Assembly: GCA_026260175.1 (NCBI GenBank)
Contig: JAKCWW010000501.1
Span: 35,818-99,817 of the forward strand
Length of the DNA: 64,000 nt
Reading direction: 5' to 3'
Source of the DNA: Reticulitermes lucifugus
Lineage: Eukaryota; Arthropoda; Insecta; Blattodea; Rhinotermitidae
The notes under the pieces are model-generated. The model was not told the DNA's origin. It searched no databases and was given only the letters and a program-made list of their open reading frames with translations. Shown in pieces: positions 46,753 through 57,200 of the stretch. The first letter of the stretch is position 1. Each line of letters opens with the position of its first letter. The translations under genes and the position numbers were made by a program.

Positions 46753-46794
46753 TCAGGCTACCGGTTTCAGCTGAAAGAGCCATCATCAGGCCTA
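46753..46794 (-). ncRNA. hammerhead-like ribozyme motif, FB4 left arm
   Basis: Minus strand: stem I TAGGC, intact core CTGATGA, extra T, stem II GGCT/AGCT (one G-U), GAAA, palindromic stem III ACCGGT, cleavage base A, then GCCTG pairing with TAGGC. With the FB3 left copy this is the best preserved motif: core, stem I, II and III are all consistent. Confidence 0.7.
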
Positions 46795-47553
46795 TGACAG
46801 AAAACTATGAAAATCAAACTCCATACATTTGATAAGAGGAAAAACTCTCCCCTTTTTTTTTTTTTTACAATTACATATATAAAATGTATATCAATATATA
46901 AAAGTGCTGCCTAAGAGAAGCATATGTTAACATGTAAATATAAAAGATGTAAAATATAAAAAAAAATAAGTATAAAATTGTGAGTATAAAAAATATAAAA
47001 AATGGAGACTGTAAGATGTGGATGTATGTGCAGCAGTACTAATTTAAAAAAACCAGTGTCAATCCTGTACGTTACATGTGGATCTTAGTGCGACTGGATA
47101 AATTGGTCCTTCAGGTTGATCACTTGTATACACTTTTCTTGCACTCCTGGTATTTTATGTAGTATCCACGCGTGTACGAAATTCTAGATTTTTATTTTGT
47201 GTTGATACTGTACAGGAGTTTGCGTATTAGGCACATATTTTCATTGGTTTTTTGTGTTGCTTTTAACAGTACTGCTGTATCTATGGTCGACTGTAAACAC
47301 AGCAGTATTGTTTTTTACATTAGTACTGCCGCACATACAGCCACATCTTACGGTCTCACCACTTTTTATATTTTTTATATTCACATTTTTTTTATATTTT
47401 ACATCTTTTATATTTACATTTCAACATATGCTTCTCTTAGGCAGCACTTTTATGTATTGATATACATTTTATATATGTAATTGTAAAAAAAAAAAAGGGA
47501 GAGTTTTTCCTCTTATCAAATGTATGGAGTTTGATTTTCATAGTTTCCTGTCA

Positions 47554-47595
47554 TAGGCCTCATGATGGCTCTTTGAGTTGAAACTGGTAGCCTGA
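47554..47595 (+). ncRNA. hammerhead-like motif with broken core, FB4 right arm
   Basis: Plus strand: TAGGC, then CTCATGA in place of CTGATGA (the invariant G5 is replaced by C), stem II GGCT/AGTT, GAAA, ACTGGTA, GCCTGA. Loss of G5 should abolish cleavage in any hammerhead. Confidence 0.55.
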
Positions 47596-47660
47596 TTATG
47601 CGTCACAAGTGTGTGTGTTAGTTGTGACTGTACTACCGATAAGAGTGAAATATACTTTTA

Positions 47661-48617
47661 CGTGTCATGCTTATAAAATTGTTGCCGACATACAGCAGTA
47701 ATCTAGGACATCCTCCTGGCCGACTGTTGTGTGGCTGTTTTTGGTTATTAATCACCATATTTACACTTTAATTACATGTACAAGGAACTGCAACACAGTT
47801 TTCTGTATTTAATTGCATGGCAGTGTAAACAGCGATAAATTAATGAATATTTGCACTGATTCCAAACTTCATACATCCTGCATAATTTCCTTTAAAAATG
47901 CCCACATGTTAGGTATCTTACAGAGGTTATATGTGGATAAATTTATATGCCTGTTAAAAGATGCTGACTTTTGATTGAACTAAGAAAAGAGTAAAATAGA
48001 GAAATACACTTGATCTGCCATACCTTTTCATATGGCATCCAGTTCCTACCACTGTGCATGTCTTCCCTATGCCCTACAACATATTCTCACAGAATGTCTA
48101 AAGAACAGCATGAACAAATATGTGCTGCTGTTTAATATAGGGCTACTTAATCTTTACCTGGGTTACCTTATTATAATCATATTATGATATACAGGATGTC
48201 CATCGTATTGTATCCTTGAGCATGGCAGCTGTCACAGAATGTCCCAGCAGATGCAGGCTCTCTGCACAATAAAGGTACCATGCTCTGCTCAGGTACAAAA
48301 AGTGGTACAGTATGTTACAGACTGGACCACTCTTGTCATTCTGGGAAGCAACGCAAGCTGTACAATTCTCTGCGAGGTTTGATCTGGCTAGAACATGGTT
48401 ATTTTGTCCAATAATTTATTCAGCGCACCATCAGACAGGAGTTTGTAAAGTTAACCTGTACCTTATCCCTTAGATTTTCAGATTTTCTAATATTGCTGGT
48501 ACTACAACTGTATAGGCATCTTAATTTCTTGGCATGCAGTATCAAATAATGTGTGATGAAACTGTTTTCTTTCTCATTAAATATATGCACCTGCGTAGAG
48601 GGTGTGAAATGACAGGT
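47661..48617. other. intergenic DNA without recognised features
   Basis: AT-rich, no supported gene or repeat. Confidence 0.3.
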
Positions 48618-48729
48618 GTTCAGAGGAAGGTGCCTCCATGTAGTGCTGAGATTAAGCATGAGTGGAGCTACACCTCTGCTTCACCTATATGACTTCATGG
48701 CATGTGCAGAAACAACTTTACCTTTTACT
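48618..48729 (+). repeat. SINE family A, 3' part
   Basis: TGAGATTAAGCATGAGTGGA, GAGCTACACCTC, GACTTCATGGCATGTGCAGA, and an AACTTTACCTTTTAC tail match the 3' half of family A; the head is missing. Confidence 0.55.
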
Positions 48730-49403
48730 TATCATGACTACAAGCATGAAAATCCCCAAGTACATTGTTGGGTAGAAGGAAATTTAAGTGTAAAAAGAAT
48801 TAATTTAACTTATTGTTATTTGAAAGTGGTCTCATGTAATAGTGTGGCAGATCCAGAATATTATTCATATGGAGCTTAGAGTGTAGGATTATGGAACTGA
48901 ACTGAGGATAAGGGTAACTGCCATATGTTCATGCTACAGTGTATTTAAAGTTTGAATGGTGCTCCTTATGATGATGGTGCTGTATATTCTCATTCCTGAT
49001 AGACGGGTGAGGTCAGAAGTGCCAATAGCAGTGTGTGTATAGTCTGATAAATTACAATTTACCTTATGTGGCAGGACCAGTACAAAGAACTTGACATTGT
49101 GTTACATTATATTACGTATTGTGACTGGCATAGATTGGCCAGACACCTTAATTCCTGTTTTCATCTTGTAATAGCTGTTAAAATTATCTAGAAAAATTCC
49201 TTCCCACCCAGATCTCACCATAAGGTTTCATTTGTTTTTAATTCAACTAAGTACATCATTGTCTATTACTTGAACTTAAATTACTTTAGAAAACTTCCTT
49301 CCCATCCAGGTCTCACCATAAGGTTTGTTTTTAATTCAACTATGTACATCACTGTTACTTGAACGTCAGTTACATTATGTAAATTCTAAGTGAAGGAAGT
49401 GAG

Positions 49404-49640
49404 CTGCACTTGCTCAGTGGGTAGTGATCACTTTCTGCATAAGTGGCCTGTGTTCAAAGTCTGAAAATGTGGAACCTAAAGAAAATCAGGCTGCTGCATT
49501 GAGGGTTATTTTCAGGGCTCTTGATCTTGCCTCTTTTGATTCCACCTTTTGCTTCAACATGTTTTCAGGGGCAGGCAGAATGGCGTGTAAGGGGTACAAA
49601 TATGGTATGGTACAGTACAGTACAGTATAGTATAAGTAAA
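49404..49640 (+). repeat. possible tRNA-headed SINE remnant
   Basis: CTCAGTGGGTAGTGATCAC and GTGTTCAAAGTCTG resemble spaced A and B boxes of a tRNA-derived head. No second copy here confirms it. Confidence 0.3.
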
Positions 49641-50749
49641 GGAAAAGAAGGTTTGTTGGAACATTCACCTTCATCTATAAGTGGTTGCTCTCTGGAGATG
49701 GGTGGAGTAACATGTTACTTCATGTGCTGTCATTTTTACTGTTGGTGGAATTTTGCACAATTATTAAACCCATATGATACATGCTTTTGTACAGATGTAG
49801 TCACATGTATAACGTGATTTATGTAGCATATTTAGTGTGGACTCTGCTCATCAACCAGTGATACTCGAACATTGTGAGGTTTTTTAACTGACAAATGGCT
49901 CTGACATGGGATATAATGCTTCTGTACATTTAGGTTCTAACAGCCGAAAGTTAAGTCTAATACACTTCCAATCTGTAATCATAGCAGAACTTTTATTGAC
50001 CTTGCTGAACAGGGTCTCTGAACTAAGATAAACTAATCACAACGTTTGGATGTACAACAGAGTGGAAACAGGACTTGTACAATTAATGTACATCACATTT
50101 TTTATAATGCTGGCAACAGATTTTTAATCGGTATTACACAAAAGTTCACTGTTGGCTACAGTGAACTTCCCTGTTGCTTTGTCTCTGACTTATACAGCAT
50201 ACATAGTTTTCACAGTATATGTTTAAATGCACGTGTACACAACATAACCTCACGTGGACAATTTTGTAGCAAAAATTCACGAGAATGCATTCACAAACAT
50301 GACTCACAACGTGGGATAACGGATGTGTTCCATCAATCGCAAGTCTCCTGCTTGTGTGGATCATTATCACTTCTCGTCGAATTTTTGCTAGGAATTAACA
50401 GAGGCTTCAAGTAGAAAGTGCCTACATGCACTGTTACGACAACAGCCAACAATATCTTTCCAGCTCTTATTTTTGATGACCAAGTCGATGTCATTTTTGC
50501 GTGGCTTGATTACATCTGTAGGCAACTGAATCACTTGTGCGCAACGTTACGGTTTCTAAAACGAACATGCGAGATACAAGCCGTCAGGAATCATCCACCC
50601 TGATAATACGTGCCGATGATAGGCGCTGCTGGATCCTTTAAAACGTATTAATCTGTGCTGTAAAACGTCAGCACATACCAGACAGCACGGCCTCACAACT
50701 CAGAACATGCCACATGATCTTCTAGAGATATAATTAGGAATAATTCTAA
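49641..50749. other. intergenic DNA upstream of Dok
   Basis: A 122-codon open frame on the plus strand (50046-50414) and a 61-codon frame at 50418-50603 have no recognised domain. The region has more CpG than average. Unassigned. Confidence 0.3.
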
Positions 50750-51194
50750 CAGAGGTCACTTGCGTACCGGAAATATATTTCCTTGAAGTCTGGGACCGAA
50801 AGATTTTTACTTCCGGTTGGTTTGTGGGAGTGTACTCTATGTTGCCAAGTGCTGCGTACCGACATGTATGTTATTTAATATATACATATATATGTCTATT
50901 GTCATTTGACGAAACTCATTGAAATTGATAGAAGAATACTATACGTGTTCTGTGACTTTATCTGAAGTATTTTTAACGTTAAGAAATAATTTCTCTCTAT
51001 TTCCTTGTACTGTTTCAATCAAACGTGGCAATAGTGAATGGCGAGTTATCTGTGTTCTGTAACGTTCGTTCTGTAGATGTCAAGACGAGGGAAAATATTT
51101 TATAATTTTTATTGTCGTTAGTATGTATAAACGAACGTGATATTTGATATGCTCATATTATATGGTAGTGACATGCGCATGCACAGCAAGAATT
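50750..51194 (+). promoter_or_regulatory. Dok: probable Dok promoter and 5' UTR
   Basis: CpG-containing sequence (GCGTACCGG, TGCTGCGTACCGACATG, CAAGACGAGGG) immediately upstream of the Dok ATG. No core promoter element can be assigned. Confidence 0.35.
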
Positions 51195-51266
51195 ATGGAA
51201 ACAGAGAAACCTGTCAAGGAAGGACATTTGTTGTTCCCACCTCATGGAGTTTTGGGACAGCTGAAG
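51195..51266 (+). CDS. Dok: Dok exon 1
   Basis: ATG in context ATTATGG. Codes for METEKPVKEGHLLFPPHG and on, the first strand of the PH domain. An overlapping ATG at 51179 is in another frame. Donor GTTAGT at 51267, phase 0. Confidence 0.9.
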
Positions 51267-54200
51267 GTTAGTTTCATTTAAGAGGTAAAGGTGCCTTGTG
51301 ATGAATTAAGTAATTAATTAATTAAGCAAACAAGCACCACACCGGAAATGCCGCACAGGTGAGTCGAGGTGTATCTCCAGTCTTGCTCACCCGCCGGCAA
51401 TAGATAAGGTGAGTGGTTAGCTGCTGTCTCCAGCCGCTTGACCACCGAGGAAAAATTCCTCGATACTCGTTGGCCAGGAGGCTGGTTGTTCCAGAGAGCC
51501 AGTCTTGGAGTCAGTGGCGAAGAGAAAAATTTTACTTGCTTTAATTTTCCACCTTCGCCCAGGGTTCCCAAACGTGCGACCGCCAGTTCATTTTGTATGG
51601 CATGTTACATACACATTCCAAGTGCAGAATGGGGCTGGGTACTCTGTTGAGGAATATTTTGACATAAAATGTTTTTTGTCACTGTCTCTGGGTGGTAATG
51701 TACAACATGCCAGCAAAGAGAGATAACATGACAGTAAATGTTTAAATTCAGGAAGTATAATGTGTTTTGATTTTGTTATTAAAGGTATGCACAGTTCTTG
51801 ATGGTGTGTTTAATTTTAATGGAAATACTTACTCTCTTTATTGCTTAAAATTATGTGTGGCCCACCTTAAATTTTAGAATTATCCATTTGGCCTGCATGC
51901 TAGTTGAATTTGAGACTGTAGGCTTATTCACTAGACTGGTTGTGCTTCCTGGATCAGTTATCATTTCATAAAATTTTTTATTTCTGTTGTGTGGAGTACT
52001 GAAGTGTAAAGAGTCGGTGTGAAGTCTTCAGAATTTGTATGTACCAGTATATCATGTCGCCTTTGTGGTTGGAATCTATAACACAGTAAAACATTTTGAC
52101 ATTGGTTGTCAAGATATTGTTTAGGCTGACAGACTTGTTAAATAGTTTGATTGAATAGAATAGAAATGAGTAGAATTTATCTGCATTCCATAGATCCTTT
52201 TATTGGGCTAAGTTAAAGGATGTCGAACATGTAATAATACAAGTTCAAAATTTGTTTCACCTATAAACTGATGTAATTGCTTGACACAGTTGTACATATA
52301 AATATATAGTTTTATAGTCTGTTCACAGATGGTGTATAATATAACATAATACACTGATGGAAGTTATTTTATATGAACAGATCAGTATCTATTCTTAACA
52401 TGCATTTTAACTATGTAATTCTGTAACACTATGCAAACACCATTAAGAATAGACATATAGTATTGTTTAAGTCAACATATGTGCTAGTCCAAGAAGTGTT
52501 TTACATATGCCCTTATGAAGCTTAAAAAGTGTTTGTTTGGGGCAAATTCATCAACTGTGTAGAATGAGTGATATAAGAGATACTCTTTTAAATCGTGATT
52601 AAACATTTTAATTCTACATGGAAGATTATTGAATGACCTGATATCCGTATGGTATACTCATTTTGGATATTTAGTGAGGTTAGAATTTGGCTTCTGAAGG
52701 TTATGTTTACATCTTGTGTTTAAATTGTGTATATTTGAATTTCTTTTGAAATTTTACCAGTTTTCACAAGAAGTGGTAGTAACCAGAGTATAATTTTGCT
52801 TGAAAGCTGAAGTAATTTCCTACAAGAGAGACTGTTTGTAACACCAGCCATTATACTAATAATTTCTTTGGTGTTAAATATTTTAGTAGTATCTGTTGAA
52901 TTTTGCTGGAAGATTGGCCCATGCAACATTATGGAGTGTAAATAAGTAAAGTAAACTAATTTTAAAGTATCTGTTTTTATGCATAGTGTGATTGTTCTCA
53001 TGGTAAAGCATGCACTGCTTAACTGGGGATAATATATACAGTGTGTGTGTTTCTACCAGTTTAAGTTATTGTCAGTTTGTAGGCCAAGGAATTTATTTGT
53101 CTCCACTCTCTTGATTAATTTATTATCATAACCTATATTAAAACTAATACATGTTTTGTTCTCGGTAATAAGTTTTGTGAAGTTTGTTGTGTTAAACTTT
53201 ATTGTAAGGTTGCTGGATCTAAACCATTTGTTGTAGGTTAGCAGAGACATCATTCATACAGTTTTGAAAATGTGTTGTAATGACATTTGCATTACCAGCA
53301 AAGAGAATCAGTTTGGATTGAGGTTTATACTTGCAGGCAGATCATTGATATATATGAGGAAAAGTAAGGGGAATGTCAACGTACAATGCAGGAGTAGCTT
53401 GTGTCATAGAAAAAGGATGATGCCTTCACTGGTCTGTGAATTGATGTGCTGATTCTTTAAATTAAGTTGTTTGTTATACCAAGCCCTGTATCATTGATTT
53501 AAACATTACAGGTTTCCACATATCTTTGTGTTTGCTAATCACATATCATTTGTTGCCATGCTAGCTGGCTATGTAGTATGCTGTATATTTATACAATTTG
53601 TTTAGTTTCTTTGAACATCATATGTTCAGTCTTAGTGTGTTGATTTATTGTAACTTGAGTCTTTTATTAATTTTAGAAATCTTGGCACAAGAAATTCTGT
53701 CAGCTCTTCAGATCAAGCAAGAATGGCATTGAACGGTTGGAAGTGTTTGATAATGAAGAAGAGGTATCAAAAAATACAACTGTTAGGATCATTACCTTGG
53801 AGAATTGTATCAAAATAATGCAGGATGCTCAGAAACATCAACCAAATGTGTTTGCTGTAAGTTTCTTACTGTTGTTTACTTTAGAGTACATCTGATCTTT
53901 TTTTTTAGAGGTCTAAGTTCAGTCCTACTCTCTGCATTCTATTGAGTAGGGTGTATTGGGTGTGAATTTTCACAACTAGCTAGCTGCTCATGCATCAGTT
54001 AGAAAATCAGGGAATGATGAACACATAAAGGGAGTTACTACAATGCAGGTTGATGAAAGGCGTGTCATTGCTGAGGTCTGTAAGCTCATTAAGCAGTGAC
54101 TAAAAATTTACTGGGAATGGTAATACGAGTAAGTGTTACAGGTTTTGGAATATGCAGAACTAAATATTTTAAATGCTGGAAAGCAGTATTTTTTATTTTC

Positions 54201-57200
54201 CACATTATATTGACACAACCTTACTCTTGTGCTGCATGGGAACTGCTGGTGCTGACTGTTCATTGAACGTACTATGAAAGTAACCTTGAAAATCTATAAG
54301 ATGTCCCACTATTAAATGTATTCTGCATTTTCTTCTGCTCCAANACACACACACACACACACACGCTCATGCGTGCGATCTCTGCAGCACAATTTCTTCC
54401 AATCAAAGGTCATATCTTTAGATACTTATTATGATCAGACTTAGACAAAGGAGGCCCTACCATTTTGATATACACTGAATCTGATGGGTGATCAGTTTGA
54501 AGTGAAGGCGCGTTCACACAGTATGCATGAATTCATTTCGCTGAAGCTATAGACACAGTAGTCAGAGTCACATTACAGAAAATCTTGCTACACATTAGCA
54601 TAATTTAGAGAAATTTAATCTATTATCTCTAAACCTTTGCATGAAGCTGGTGAATGTTCTTGCTTAAACAGTGTTGATGTTATTGTACTGTATAAACATA
54701 TTGACAATAACTGATGATCATAAATTTTGCTAAGTATGAGTATTTTTACCAAAAGAAAATGGTTGAAGTACATCTGGAGGTTAGAATGTTATTACAGGGA
54801 AGGTACAAATGAGTTGTCCCTGTGCATGCCATGATGGCGTATGGGGCTGTGGGTTTCTCTGCTTATTCTTAACTGCTGTACTAGATGAAGGCGAGTTGTT
54901 AGCGTCATGCTGTAGCCACTTTACCCCCAGGGAAAGAGCCCCATGTACCCACCTAGTGAGAAGCGTGGTGATCCCCATAGCCATTCTGAACACTTCAGCG
55001 AGGAGAAAAATCTGTTGCCTCTGCTGGGAATCAAACCATGATTCCTCATAGTGTAGTCACTCTATGATGTACACTATCCTTGCTCTGAAGTACAGACAAG
55101 AGCTAATACGTTTTGCTCCACGTCTATAAATAATTGAACAAATATTTATTGCATGACAGATTGTCACGAAGAATGCTATCCATTACTTTGCTTCTCTGTC
55201 GGAGAAGGAGATGTCAGATTGGATAGCAGCATTTCAGTCTGTTGTCTTCAAGGATGACTGTTCTAGACATACAATTGAAGAGGACAACGATCTATATTGT
55301 TCCTCTGGGGAAGGTGAGTATTTTGTTTTGGCCTCTGATATTTGCTAAATTCCTCCTCATTACAGATATGTATGCTGTTTTTTCCATGGACCAGACTTAA
55401 GCTCAGTCTTATTTCCTGTTTCTTATGAATGAATGTTTATGTTATATTCTGTATGTGCAGCACTCTAGACTGCATGGGTGGTTTCATTCAAGGACTTTTC
55501 AAGTAAGTTTTTATTTTCAGTAGGCAGTACAAGTTTTGTAATTACTGTTCTGTTTTACTGCTTTGGTGTACAGATATTGACCCATTGACGCTGTTGTTCT
55601 GGATATATTTGATGGTTGAGGAAATCATTGAAACAAGCATATCCTTTCATCTTTGATTAGTTAATTGGTAACAATGTATGGCTTTCGAGTATAGTAGAAT
55701 TTCATTAATCTGGAAACTGATACTCTGGAAATTCTGATACTTTGGCAGTTGAGGAAGATATTTAGTTCAAAGGCTAGAAGTTTCAGCATCAGTAACTTCC
55801 AGCACATGTAGTGATTTCATGATTTTGTCTTGTGTTGTCTGGACTTTACTGAGCCCAAAGAGCTATTGTAATGGCTTCCAAAGATCCCCAGATGAGTAAA
55901 CATGGTGCTGCTAGCAAGAGAAGCACATAACATTGATGATTCTTCAGAAACTTGAAACAATTATGAGGCTTGAAATTTGCCTCCTCTGAAAAGGCAGGTG
56001 AGGGAGATATCCAAATGGTAATACTCCTCTGATTAGTTGTGCAGCCCAAATATACGAGCAGCAACAAAAAAAATTACCTGTAAGGTCTTAGGTCAGTATA
56101 GGTACTGTTTCATAATCCGGCACATGTGGTTCTGTGTGTGCCAGATTAAACGATTTCTATTGTAGTATAAATTACACATTACCCAGAAAATGTGCTAACA
56201 GAGGAAGCTTTCTTTAAATACAATACTTCTGAGTCAGCAGTAATGCTTCCAAGTTGTATTTGGGCAATGCCTAGTTTAAATCTTGGCAGGGACATTGACT
56301 CTCTCGGCATATGCCAGACAAATTCTGTAAATTATGCCATGACCACTTTCACATCCTTTCCGCTTCATACATCACTATCATCCATTTGTTCAATGTGATG
56401 TACTATGATGGCATATGCCAGACAAATTCTGTAAATTATGCCATGACCACTTTCACATNNNNNNNNNNNNNNNNNNNNNNNNNNNNNNNNNNNNNNNNNN
56501 NNNNNNNNCAAATTCTGTAAATTATGCCATGACCACTTTCACATCCTTTCCGTTTCATACGTCAATATCATTCAATTGTTCAATGTGATGTACTAAGTTA
56601 CTGATAGTATTCTTAAATAAACTACAAACAAAAATGAAAACCAACATAGAAGTTCTTCTGTGAGAAGGATCTTCTATTGTTGTCTGCAGTGAGTGAGTAC
56701 ATTCATTGCATATGGAATAGGTAGCGCTTGAATCACAAAATCAGAAAGACTTCAAATGCAAATTTTTGGATGGTAATTCATGAAGTTGGCCTAGAATATT
56801 TATTTTGTATTCTTGAAATGCAATCTAAAGTCAGTGAAGTACATTTTTTTTTATTAATGTGAATATGTAGATGTGTCAGATTTCATTTAACTATTGCTCT
56901 TCTTAAAGACATTTCGTGGTTCTGTTCAGTTGTGTACTGTGATTTGCAGTACCTCACTGTTTCTGGTACACACACCAGAAGATTCAACTTGCTAAGCTAA
57001 ATGTCTGCCATTGAGTTCTGTTATGTTGTCAGTAATGTAGGTAGTGGATTGGTTGAACTCATACACAAAGATTTGAAGTCATGTAGGCTAATAATTATTC
57101 CTGATAGCCCTTCTGAATAGACAGAACCATTTAAGGGATATGTCATGAATGTTTCATGGAATTACATCTTTAAAGTAATAATGTTTCTGGATTGTAAAAT

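Larger units (their letters stand above)
46689..47660. repeat. fold-back element FB4, about 970 bp palindrome
   Basis: Arms 46689-47040 and 47315-47660 are inverse complements (AAAAGTATATTTTACTCTTA against AAGAGTGAAATATACTTTTA; GTGCTGCCTAAGAGAAGCAT against ATGCTTCTCTTAGGCAGCAC), with a loop of about 270 bp. Each arm holds one hammerhead-like motif. Several short frames arise from it; none is a gene. Confidence 0.9.

Noticed and set aside
47172-47480. 102- and 68-codon hydrophobic frames that look like membrane proteins
   Set aside because: They lie wholly inside the loop and right arm of the palindrome FB4 and arise from its T-rich sequence.
50046-50603. 122- and 61-codon plus-strand frames upstream of Dok
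   Set aside because: No recognised domain; splice signals joining them to Dok exon 1 could not be supported.
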